A stretch of 6,758 nt of DNA from Muricomes sp. (lineage in GTDB: Bacteria; Bacillota; Clostridia; Lachnospirales; Lachnospiraceae), in the NCBI GenBank assembly GCA_020024675.1, contig JAHHTM010000065.1, forward strand, positions 1 through 6,758, read 5' to 3'. Both the position numbers and the translations under genes were made by a program. The notes beneath the pieces were generated by a model. It did no database searches and was not told where the DNA came from. It saw nothing but the letters and a program-made list of their open reading frames with translations. Positions 1 to 5,641 of the stretch are shown here, piece after piece. Position 1 is the stretch's first letter, and every line of letters begins with the position of its first letter.

Positions 1-137
1 AGTGTTAACTGTTCTGTTAAAAAATCAACTTTTGTCTCAACTCTGGCAAGTTCTTCCTGCTTTTTCAGAAACATTTCTGTCAGCTCTTCCATGGACATAT
101 TATTCAGTTCTTCTCGTGTATATATTGTCTTTTCCAT
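1..137 (-). CDS. tnpC: IS66-family transposase TnpC, N-terminal fragment (cut by window edge)
   Basis: Only the first 45 codons are present; the gene continues beyond base 1. The visible peptide starts MEKTIYTREELNNMSMEEL and is charged and probably helical (EELTEMFLKKQEELARVETK), which matches the N-terminal coiled region found before the zinc-binding and DDE catalytic domains of IS66 TnpC. None of the catalytic residues are in view. The start at 135-137 was chosen because it follows tnpB by 71 bases in the same direction and begins with the typical short leader. The ribosome binding site is weak (AGAGAC directly before the ATG), so translation may depend on upstream reading of tnpB. Identification rests mainly on gene order, supported by sequence character. 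Confidence 0.75.
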   Translation of the reverse strand, partial: MEKTIYTREELNNMSMEELTEMFLKKQEELARVETKVDFLTEQLT

Positions 138-208
138 GTCTCTATTGTACCATTTTTGAAGATACAAAAAAAGACCTGAATCCTTAAAATTCAAATCTTT
201 TTACCTGT

Positions 209-574
209 TTATCCTATGGTTTTAGGATGCACTTCAGAAACTGCTTTTGATTGGAATATGGACAATCCTTCCATCAACCACCTGAACTGCTGTGGTGTCA
301 TCTGCATTACTTCATCGGTGGTGCGTGGCCATTGAAACTTACCCTGTTCAATACGTTTGTACAGAAGCAGAAAACCATCACCTTCCCAGAATAGTCCTTT
401 GATTCTGTCACACTTTCTTCCACAGAAAAGAAACAGTATGTTTTTCTCAAAAGGATTCATCTGGAATTCTGACTCAATCACATTGGCAAGGCCATCAATG
501 CCATATCTTAAATCCGTATAACCACAGGCTATATATACGCGGCTAAGCTTCTCGGTATTTAAGTCATTAAGCAT
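209..574 (-). CDS. tnpB: IS66-family accessory protein TnpB
   Basis: This 121-residue protein matches the IS66 'Orf2' accessory protein in length and motifs: DLRYGIDGLA at 21-30, a basic-aromatic block from C51 to R74 (CGRKCDRIKGLFWEGDGFLL, then LYKR), and GKFQWP at 78-83. The family is required together with TnpA and TnpC for transposition of IS66-type elements, but its biochemical role is not settled. It is unrelated to the RNA-guided TnpB of IS200/IS605. The start at 572-574 overlaps the tnpA stop by 8 bases and has a good GGAGGT site about 9 bases upstream, which suggests translational coupling. A 6-bp perfect hairpin (ATCCTA 211-216 with TAGGAT 223-228) covers the last codons and part of the stop. 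Confidence 0.93.
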   Translation of the reverse strand: MLNDLNTEKLSRVYIACGYTDLRYGIDGLANVIESEFQMNPFEKNILFLFCGRKCDRIKGLFWEGDGFLLLYKRIEQGKFQWPRTTDEVMQMTPQQFRWLMEGLSIFQSKAVSEVHPKTIG

Positions 575-932
575 GAGTCATTACCTCCAGCACTGCTTTG
601 ATCTGCTCAGATGTAGTGCAGACTGGAAACGTAATTTTTGCATTGCAAAGTTCTATGGAAATTAAATTACTGTCTGTTTTATGAGACGTAGTATCTTCCT
701 GATAAAGGGCCGCAGGTATTTCTGAAAACTGTGTACTTGTGACTATTGCATTAGAATCACTTCTACGGTTTTTAAGTTCCATGTTTACCATACGCACACG
801 ATATTTAAAAGTACTGTAACAGATATTATTCATACGACACCACTCACGATGCCCTAAGCCACCTGCTTCAGCATCCTGCAGATCAGCAGCCCACTTATTT
901 AATTTCATTTCTCTTGCTAATGTCTTGTCCAT
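567..932 (-). CDS. tnpA: IS66-family accessory protein TnpA
   Basis: This 121-residue protein is the first gene of the IS66 operon. Residues about 10-49 hold the family's helix-turn-helix-like segment: KLNKWAADLQ, then GLGHREWCRMNNICYSTFKY and RVRMV. This resembles the usual pattern of an EWC followed by a polar turn and a Y-rich recognition helix. It is thought to bind DNA, probably the element ends. The C-terminal half is poorly conserved in the family and shows nothing specific here. The start at 930-932 has a strong AAGGAGC site five bases upstream, and a plausible promoter lies at 1002-1029 inside the terminal region. The gene ends in a TAA that overlaps the tnpB start, so the pair is probably translated together. 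Confidence 0.88.
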   Translation of the reverse strand: MDKTLAREMKLNKWAADLQDAEAGGLGHREWCRMNNICYSTFKYRVRMVNMELKNRRSDSNAIVTSTQFSEIPAALYQEDTTSHKTDSNLISIELCNAKITFPVCTTSEQIKAVLEVMTHA

Positions 933-1001
933 AATTGCTCCTTTTCATCCTGGTTAAACTTGGACAGAAAAGGTCATATCCTTTTTTGCCCTATATTAAC
1001 C

Positions 1002-1029
1002 ATTCTATGAAATTTCATGAGCAATACAA
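1002..1029 (-). promoter_or_regulatory. Candidate promoter of the IS66 tnpA-tnpB-tnpC operon
   Basis: On the minus strand a TTGTAT (1024-1029) and a TAGAAT (1002-1007) are separated by 16 bases, a reasonable sigma-70/sigma-A pair about 70 bases before tnpA. A perfect 12-bp palindrome, ATGAAATTTCAT (1007-1018), covers most of the spacer and touches the -10 box, so it could be an operator. Both boxes are imperfect, so the call is tentative. Confidence 0.45.
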
Positions 1030-1041
1030 GACACCGGTGAT

Positions 1042-1052
1042 TTACCGCTTAC
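1042..1052 (-). repeat. Tip of IS66 terminal inverted repeat
   Basis: The minus-strand sequence GTAAGCGGTAA starts at 1052 and matches the conserved GTAAGCG tip of IS66-family ends. The inward limit of the repeat is unknown because the partner end lies outside the window. The palindrome CACCGGTG at 1032-1039 lies just inside it. Confidence 0.8.
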
Positions 1053-1060
1053 GTTAGGGA
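1053..1060. repeat. Candidate 8-bp target-site duplication of the IS66 insertion
   Basis: GTTAGGGA lies directly outside the element end, and IS66 elements duplicate 8 bp. Only one copy can be seen, so this is inferred from the family's known behaviour. The sequence forms the left arm of a hairpin (TTAGGG 1054-1059 with CCCTAA 1064-1069). Confidence 0.55.
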
Positions 1061-1104
1061 ACACCCTAAGACCCTTATAGTAATTTTAATTATATCTAAT
1101 TAAG

Positions 1105-1146
1105 CTTTTTATTAAAAATGCAACCCTATAAAAATAGAGTTGCATT
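1105..1146 (-). terminator. Intrinsic terminator of the restriction-modification operon
   Basis: On the minus strand a 13-bp stem (1134-1146 pairing with 1117-1129, one T-G wobble) closes a four-base TTTT loop. It is followed by a T-rich run (TTTAATAAAAA), with T's already in the base of the stem. It sits 21 bases past the stop codon of the 910-residue gene. The other strand lacks a T tract after the stem, so it acts on the minus strand only. Confidence 0.85.
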
Positions 1147-1167
1147 CAAGCTAATATTATTTAAGCA

Positions 1168-3900
1168 TTATTCTTTTACTGTTGCTCTGGTCTCTTGCAT
1201 CGAAAGTAAAGAAGATTTTATCTTTTCAAAATAGTTATCAATTCCAAAGCTACTTAAAACGGTATGTTCAAACTCAAGACGAATATCATCATTTAATTCT
1301 TCTGATACTTTCAAAATATTTCTTGCCTTAAGTTTTTCGAATGCTTTAATAATTTTATTTTTATCTTCTTTGGAAACAAGTTTCGGATTTAACATATAAC
1401 AGTTAGCAATACTGTCCTTATTTACATCTAAAACTCCCAATCCACGACCAAATCCAGATGCTTCAATGTAAAACATCGTAAACATTGAATTTAATAGTGC
1501 ATGATTCAATTCTTCATCAGGATACTCCATCTTATGGGTTAATCCTATCAGTCTTTGGTTTACGAAAGAAGGGGTTTCGAATTTTGCAAAAAACAGTCGC
1601 TGATCTGGATTCATCATTGTGAATACTTCTGCAATTTCGTTGTCTTGCAATTCGTACCATTCCATTCCTCTTCGTTTCAAAACTATTGGGAGCGGTTTAC
1701 CAACACCATTTCTTTGATCCTTGAATTTTTCAATCCAATTTAATGCACCAGTATGTCCATACTTTAATAATGCATCTGTTGATTCACCACAACAAAAAGC
1801 ATCTCTATCAGCAATTGCCGTAAGCTTTGTCACATTCCTTGCATTGATTAACACTTTTTTTAGATATTGAGGCTCTATCCGATGCTCTCCACTTTGCGGA
1901 TAAAACAGCGAGTCCCATCCTCTACGGCTTCCTCTAAAGACATGATAAACTTTATTAATCGGAATGATTTTATCCTTTACTTCAAGTAGCCAATCCACAT
2001 CGTGAAATAATGCATTATAGCACACATTCAATCTCAAAATATCCTCAATTTGTGATTGAGAATACTTAGACAACCTTGATATGTTATGATCCAGTTCAGA
2101 TGATAATAGAGCTGCATTTACCAAAGTATTTTCAGCATCAATATCTTCACTAAGTTGATCCAACGAAAATTTCCAAAGCCAAAACTCGGTATCAGGACTG
2201 TTACTACTTTCCTTTTTCTCCAAAATAATAATAGTCGTAACCACATCAGCATTTTTGAACCAACGGCCCTTCCCGCTGATATGAACTTGTTTTATATTAT
2301 ACTTTTGCTTTAATACATCCACAAGTTTTATGCCAGCATTAGTTCCCAGCCAAGAGTTAGACACAATAATTCCCAACATTCCTCCTGGCTTCATTACATC
2401 TGCAATTTTGGTTGCAATGTAACAATACAGATCGGATCGGCCATCTAAGTTTTTTGCTAAAGGCATCTTTGCAATTTCGTCTTTATCGTCATCCGGTATA
2501 ATTTCGAACGGTACAAATGGAAGATTTGAAACTACTGTGGAAAAAGTGGGGAGAGACAAAGTCATTGTATGTCCTGTCTCTGGATTCGTTATTGCAATCT
2601 TTTCACCAACAGTCAGGGTTAAAGCATTATGTTGAAACAATCTATTCGCAATATTAATTGTATCAGAGTCTGTCATACTGATATTTGCTACCTGTAAAGG
2701 ATAATTGTTCTTATCACAAGCCCAAACTGTTTCTACTGCTTCTTTTGAAGTCATTTGAGTTTTCTTAATGCGAATGGCTTCTTTTGGGATTGTGCCCGTA
2801 CCACAGCAACAATCTAGTATTGTATCAGACCAATCTCTTACTGTTAATCGAACCAATAACTTAGCTAATTCAGTCGGGGTTGTGTACTGTCCATTTATTG
2901 CTCGTTTACTTGTGGCTACAGATCCCTCCAGAATATTTTGAAGTGCTTCTTGATTTAAATGGTCTATCCCATTACTACGCAAAAAAACTGAAAACTCAAT
3001 AAAATCTTGCCACGATAATTCTGGCAGAACTTCGTTATAACGAATAGGCGAAAATACATTATAAAAATCACATTTTTCAGTGATTCTTTTGAAAATAATG
3101 TTAGCTTCATCTGGAGTTTTGTCGTATTCGATTTCATCGACTATCATCGCACCATTTTGTTTATGCTTTATTATATGTGCAAATATAATTCGATTAGCCC
3201 AATTAAGGATTATTGTTTTTGCATAAGCTTTATATTTATCGGATTCATCTTGAGCGTATTCAGATTTTACACCCAACCACCAATTGTCTATGTAGGCTGC
3301 CATCACAGCATCTCTAAATGCGTTGGATCGTAAGCCGTCTGCGATAATTACCTTGTTCCTTTGAATAAGTGTTGTTACTGTGGACTCAGATATAACTTGT
3401 CCAAGTGGTGCATTACGAAATTGTCCAGAAACAAAATATCCGTTCACTTCAATTATTATTTCCTCAAGCTGTCTCTCCCAATCTGATCGATAGGTTTCAA
3501 CATCCTGCCTTGTATGAATATGATTTGTAGCATTCCATTGCTTTAATTTCGTGAATGAATTGCCATCACCACGAACATACAGCACAGCATATGTGAAATT
3601 CCAAATCAAACAGCTATTTAAATTTAAGGCGATAGCTTTTCGCTGTGCATCTTTTATAAATGTTTCATCTTCAATTGGAACATCTGGCATTTTGAGTTCC
3701 CATCCTTGAAGAATAACACTTTGCTCGGTATTACCATAAAGAACGACATCAGGAAACATAGTATTTCCTCTGCCGATGGAAATAGTATTTTCTCCACCGG
3801 CTTTTTTTATCATCAGATCATTGTTTTTTGCAATCAAATTGATCTTTGTAATTAAATCTATTGCCCAGCTTCTCTCGTTTCTACGTATTATTGTTGCCAT
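1168..3900 (-). CDS. Putative type IIG-like restriction enzyme: PD-(D/E)XK nuclease motif fused to N6-adenine DNA methyltransferase
   Basis: The protein has 910 residues. An N-terminal segment has the spacing of a PD-(D/E)XK nuclease: FPDVVLYG with P50 and D51, then GWELK with E68 and K70, and a following DAQRKA helix. A helical linker follows (about 130-330). The methyltransferase core has GQYTTP at 337-342 (motif X), LDCCCGTGT at 362-370 (motif I, SAM binding), SNLPF at 458-462 (motif IV, catalytic) and VMKPGGMLGIIVSNSWL at 502-518. Residues about 640-910 would be the target-recognition and C-terminal helical part. This layout suggests an enzyme that both modifies and cuts DNA. The catalytic motif reads NLPF rather than the usual NPPF/NPPY. 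The start has GGGGGG six bases upstream and lies 10 bases after the preceding methyltransferase gene. The methyltransferase call is firm; the nuclease call rests on motif spacing, and a methylation-only enzyme remains possible. Confidence 0.85.
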   Translation of the reverse strand: MATIIRRNERSWAIDLITKINLIAKNNDLMIKKAGGENTISIGRGNTMFPDVVLYGNTEQSVILQGWELKMPDVPIEDETFIKDAQRKAIALNLNSCLIWNFTYAVLYVRGDGNSFTKLKQWNATNHIHTRQDVETYRSDWERQLEEIIIEVNGYFVSGQFRNAPLGQVISESTVTTLIQRNKVIIADGLRSNAFRDAVMAAYIDNWWLGVKSEYAQDESDKYKAYAKTIILNWANRIIFAHIIKHKQNGAMIVDEIEYDKTPDEANIIFKRITEKCDFYNVFSPIRYNEVLPELSWQDFIEFSVFLRSNGIDHLNQEALQNILEGSVATSKRAINGQYTTPTELAKLLVRLTVRDWSDTILDCCCGTGTIPKEAIRIKKTQMTSKEAVETVWACDKNNYPLQVANISMTDSDTINIANRLFQHNALTLTVGEKIAITNPETGHTMTLSLPTFSTVVSNLPFVPFEIIPDDDKDEIAKMPLAKNLDGRSDLYCYIATKIADVMKPGGMLGIIVSNSWLGTNAGIKLVDVLKQKYNIKQVHISGKGRWFKNADVVTTIIILEKKESSNSPDTEFWLWKFSLDQLSEDIDAENTLVNAALLSSELDHNISRLSKYSQSQIEDILRLNVCYNALFHDVDWLLEVKDKIIPINKVYHVFRGSRRGWDSLFYPQSGEHRIEPQYLKKVLINARNVTKLTAIADRDAFCCGESTDALLKYGHTGALNWIEKFKDQRNGVGKPLPIVLKRRGMEWYELQDNEIAEVFTMMNPDQRLFFAKFETPSFVNQRLIGLTHKMEYPDEELNHALLNSMFTMFYIEASGFGRGLGVLDVNKDSIANCYMLNPKLVSKEDKNKIIKAFEKLKARNILKVSEELNDDIRLEFEHTVLSSFGIDNYFEKIKSSLLSMQETRATVKE

Positions 3901-3910
3901 ATATACCCCC

Positions 3911-4762
3911 CTACTTCTCAGAGAAATTTCGAATAAGATTTGTTACAGCTATATGCTGACGTGATTTCTTATCCATGCTTTCCCACGCCAAAAACAAACG
4001 TCTTTTAGCAACATCAATATAGTTTATATCATCTTTTTTGAATAATGCTACATCTTCATTTTTTTCTATTCCAATAAAATTGCGACCTTCCATCAATGCA
4101 GCAACTAGGAACGAACCACTGCCAAAAGTATTATCTAAAATCACATCTCCAGGATTGGAATATGTACGCACTAAATATCTTCCTAACTCAATAGGTTTTT
4201 GTGTAGGGTGGACAACTTCGCCCTCGCTCTCGGCAGTTTTAAAGTAGATAATATCCGTTGGATAACGCTTACCATCACTTGACACATGAACAGGCTGAAA
4301 ATCGCCATAACTACCACTCAACTGATTTTTTCTAATTCCCTTATCATATGGTTCTCCTTGCGTCATTTGAGGGTGATATGTAGGTTGTTTTTTGTAAAAC
4401 ACACACACATCTTCATGCTTTCTCAAAGGTTGTTTTTTTGCATTCAGGAAATTTGTTGGCTTAGATTTTTCCCATACCCATTTGTATTTATAGTATTTAG
4501 GTTGGCTAAGAATAAGTTTGGCAGTAAATAAACCTTGAGAAGTAAGTACAATCGCACCATTTGGCTTAATAATACGCAAATATTGTTCCCATAACATATC
4601 AAGCGGAATATAACTATCCCATTGATTTTGTGTAATACCGTAAGGCAAATCACATAAAATCATATCTATTGATGCGTCCGGAATGCGTTTCATACACTCA
4701 AGACAATCCTCCTCAAACAAGTTGTTGATCATTGGATAAATTGGTGAATTGCTGTCAATCAT
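3911..4762 (-). CDS. Beta-class site-specific DNA methyltransferase (N6-adenine or N4-cytosine)
   Basis: This 283-residue protein belongs to the N6/N4 DNA methyltransferase family (the PF01555 type). Motifs occur in the beta-class order: catalytic motif IV DLPYG at 38-42, a central variable region at about 95-180 likely to choose the target, HPTQKP at 185-190 (motif X), the SAM-binding loop DNTFGSGSF at 210-218, and GRNFIGIE at 226-233 ending in the acidic residue that holds the SAM ribose. All key residues are present, so it should be active. The first ATG is preferred because it overlaps the regulator's stop by 8 bases and follows a GGAGGAAGG site; Met11 is an alternative start without an obvious site. 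Its place before the large fused enzyme suggests it protects the strand or site that the larger protein does not. The target sequence and the methylated base cannot be read from the motifs. Confidence 0.92.
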   Translation of the reverse strand: MIDSNSPIYPMINNLFEEDCLECMKRIPDASIDMILCDLPYGITQNQWDSYIPLDMLWEQYLRIIKPNGAIVLTSQGLFTAKLILSQPKYYKYKWVWEKSKPTNFLNAKKQPLRKHEDVCVFYKKQPTYHPQMTQGEPYDKGIRKNQLSGSYGDFQPVHVSSDGKRYPTDIIYFKTAESEGEVVHPTQKPIELGRYLVRTYSNPGDVILDNTFGSGSFLVAALMEGRNFIGIEKNEDVALFKKDDINYIDVAKRRLFLAWESMDKKSRQHIAVTNLIRNFSEK

Positions 4763-4982
4763 TTAAATTTCCTTCCTCCATTTTAGAATCAAAATCAAGA
4801 ACATCATCCATACAACAATTTAGTGTTTTGCAAATTCTTTCAATGCTCTCTAATGAAACATACTGATTTCGTCTAAGTCTAGTCAGAATATTAGCACTAA
4901 AACCAGCTTGTTCTGCTAATTCTGATGCCGACATACCTCGATCTATTAGCAAATGAAATAGTTTTTTATATGTAACCGCCAT
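4755..4982 (-). CDS. XRE/Cro-family transcriptional regulator, probable controller of the restriction-modification operon
   Basis: This is a 75-residue single-domain DNA-binding protein. It begins MAVTYKKLFHLLIDRGMSAS; the helix-turn-helix covers about 18-38, with SASELAEQAG as the first helix and FSANILTRLRR as the recognition helix, and the tail SLESIERICKTLNC..DDVLDF is typical of this subfamily. The reading frame extends upstream to 5042, but the start at 4980-4982 is clearly right: a perfect AAGGAGGT lies five bases before it, and the upstream extension overlaps the promoter. It is the first gene of the operon and overlaps the methyltransferase start by 8 bases. Small regulators of this size often control restriction-modification genes. 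A dyad inside the operon promoter (5019-5034) is a probable binding site, suggesting autorepression. Confidence 0.9.
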   Translation of the reverse strand: MAVTYKKLFHLLIDRGMSASELAEQAGFSANILTRLRRNQYVSLESIERICKTLNCCMDDVLDFDSKMEEGNLND

Positions 4983-5013
4983 AGTGACCTCCTTATTTAA
5001 AACTTTATTTGAT

Positions 5014-5042
5014 ATTTTATCACGAAATAGTGATTTTTTCAA
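5014..5042 (-). promoter_or_regulatory. Sigma-A promoter of the XRE-methyltransferase-nuclease operon
   Basis: On the minus strand TTGAAA (5037-5042) and TAAAAT (5014-5019) are spaced by exactly 17 bases, a near-consensus housekeeping promoter. Transcription should start near 5006, leaving a short leader of roughly 25 bases that contains the AAGGAGGT site of the regulator gene. Confidence 0.8.
5019..5034. promoter_or_regulatory. Candidate operator dyad inside the promoter spacer
   Basis: ATCACGAAATAGTGAT has perfect 5-bp arms (ATCAC/GTGAT) around six bases. It fills nearly the whole gap between the -35 and -10 boxes, where a bound dimer would block RNA polymerase. The adjacent XRE regulator is the obvious candidate ligand; this is inferred from position and symmetry. 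Confidence 0.6.
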
Positions 5043-5218
5043 GAATTCGTTAAAATGCTCTTCCCTTTTATGCTATATGTCCTTTAACCATATCTTAATT
5101 ATTTTTCTAAAATATTTAGAGAAACTGCTGTTTTTGAAATTGAAAAATCAGTCATTTCTAGAACAAAATTAAATGTTTTAAATTATTTTCGCTTTACACC
5201 CGTCCAAACACCCCTTCT

Positions 5219-5238
5219 CAGTCCAAACAAGTGAAGGG
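5219..5238. repeat. Repeat box copy 1
   Basis: CAGTCCAAACAAGTGAAGGG, the shorter form with two C's. It lies in a larger hairpin: ACCCCTTC (5210-5217) pairs perfectly with GAAGGGGT (5233-5240) around a 15-base loop, followed by TTATTT on the plus strand, so a weak terminator is also possible. Confidence 0.9.
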
Positions 5239-5338
5239 GTTTATTTCTGATTGCATATAAAGTGTTTTTATTTCATCCATAACAAATTATAAAAATTTAA
5301 TTATTTTTTGTAATTTCACCCGTACGATTACCCACTTC

Positions 5339-5358
5339 CAGTCCAAACAAGTGAAGGG
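5339..5358. repeat. Repeat box copy 2
   Basis: Identical over 20 bases to copy 1 (two-C form). A local stem CACTT (5333-5337) with AAGTG (5349-5353) can form across its left half. Confidence 0.9.
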
Positions 5359-5454
5359 AAGTATTTGTATTCGCACTAAAAAGCATTTGTATTTCACCAT
5401 CGCATAAAATATTTTTAATCTTTTTTCAAAAAACACCCTGACGTTTTGCGTTTC

Positions 5455-5475
5455 CAGTCCCAAACAAGTGAAGGG
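5455..5475. repeat. Repeat box copy 3
   Basis: Same box as copies 1 and 2, with one extra C (CAGTCCC). The added C allows TCCC (5458-5461) to pair with GGGA (5473-5476). Confidence 0.9.
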
Positions 5476-5564
5476 ATATATTTTCGTATCACGCAAAGGC
5501 AGTTCATCTCAATTATGAAAAATTTTAAATATTTTTGTATTTTGGGTGAACAAAACACCACTCT

Positions 5565-5585
5565 CAGTCCCAAACAAGTGAAGGG
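5565..5585. repeat. Repeat box copy 4, nearest repA
   Basis: Identical to copy 3 over 21 bases. GTCCC (5567-5571) pairs perfectly with GGGAC (5583-5587). It ends 56 bases before the repA start codon and lies where a -35 region would be for the possible -10 at 5602-5607, so a bound protein here could control repA. Confidence 0.9.
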
Positions 5586-5641
5586 ACATTTCATTCACAA
5601 ATATATTCTCTTCAAACACTACAAAGAAAGGAGCGAAACAA

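Larger units (their letters stand above)
1..1052 (-). mobile_element. IS66-family insertion sequence, partial (one end present)
   Basis: Three consecutive minus-strand genes in the IS66 order tnpA-tnpB-tnpC occupy this stretch. The outer end is recognisable: read on the minus strand from 1052 inwards it begins GTAAGCGGTAAATC, and GTAAGCG is the characteristic tip of IS66-family terminal inverted repeats. The element runs off the left edge of the window inside tnpC, so the other inverted repeat cannot be seen. No frameshift or stop is visible in tnpA, tnpB or the visible part of tnpC, so this copy may be intact and active. IS66 elements make 8-bp target duplications; the candidate copy on this side is GTTAGGGA at 1053-1060. 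Confidence 0.88.
5197..5587. repeat. Array of four degenerate ~110-120 bp tandem units upstream of repA
   Basis: Each unit contains the box CAGTCC(C)AAACAAGTGAAGGG. The boxes begin at 5219, 5339, 5455 and 5565, so the spacing is 120, 116 and 110 bases. Units 1-3 also share a CACCC 16-17 bases before the box (5197, 5317, 5434) and a T/A-rich tail with recognisable common order, including a GCA..AAAG piece about 20 bases after the box and an ATTTCA-like piece further on. The last unit is cut short by the repA leader. Position before a RepA-like gene suggests replication iterons or repA control sites. A tandem set of small structured RNAs is the main alternative. Confidence 0.85.
5043..5641. other. 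Divergent non-coding region between the restriction-modification operon and repA
   Basis: About 600 bases of very AT-rich DNA lie between the two divergent transcription units. I see no convincing gene here: the open frames cross the repeats, and none combines a ribosome binding site with a recognisable protein. Bases 5043-5196 hold only weak hairpins, such as ACTG/TTTTT around 5124-5135 against AAAAA/CAGT at 5143-5152. Bases 5197-5587 carry the four-copy repeat array. Bases 5588-5641 form the repA leader, with a possible -10 box TATATT at 5602-5607 but no good -35. Confidence 0.75.

Noticed and set aside
2..187. Plus-strand 61-codon frame at the left edge
   Set aside because: It lies opposite the tnpC start and the tnpB-tnpC gap and shows no family features or ribosome binding site in view.
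209..574. RNA-guided nuclease TnpB (IS200/IS605 type)
   Set aside because: Only the name is shared. The protein is 121 residues, has the IS66 accessory motifs and lacks a RuvC-like domain.
1168..4982. BREX, DISARM or type I restriction system
   Set aside because: No PglZ, helicase, HsdR or HsdS gene is present, and the large protein carries its own nuclease-like motif; the operon is closed by its own promoter and terminator.
4983..5042. Longer N-terminus for the XRE regulator starting at 5042
   Set aside because: The extension covers the -35/-10 promoter and the perfect AAGGAGGT site, which fits the internal ATG at 4980-4982 much better.
5287..5496. Minus-strand 69-codon frame with a repeated PFTCL peptide
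   Set aside because: The peptide repeat is simply the DNA box translated twice; there is no convincing ribosome binding site or recognisable protein.
5197..5587. CRISPR array
   Set aside because: Four boxes are too far apart (about 90-100 bases between them), the intervening sequences are related to each other rather than unique, and no cas gene is in view.
5197..5587. Canonical Spo0J/ParB parS site
   Set aside because: The box does not match TGTTTCACGTGAAACA and is not a palindrome; a non-canonical centromere role remains only a possibility.
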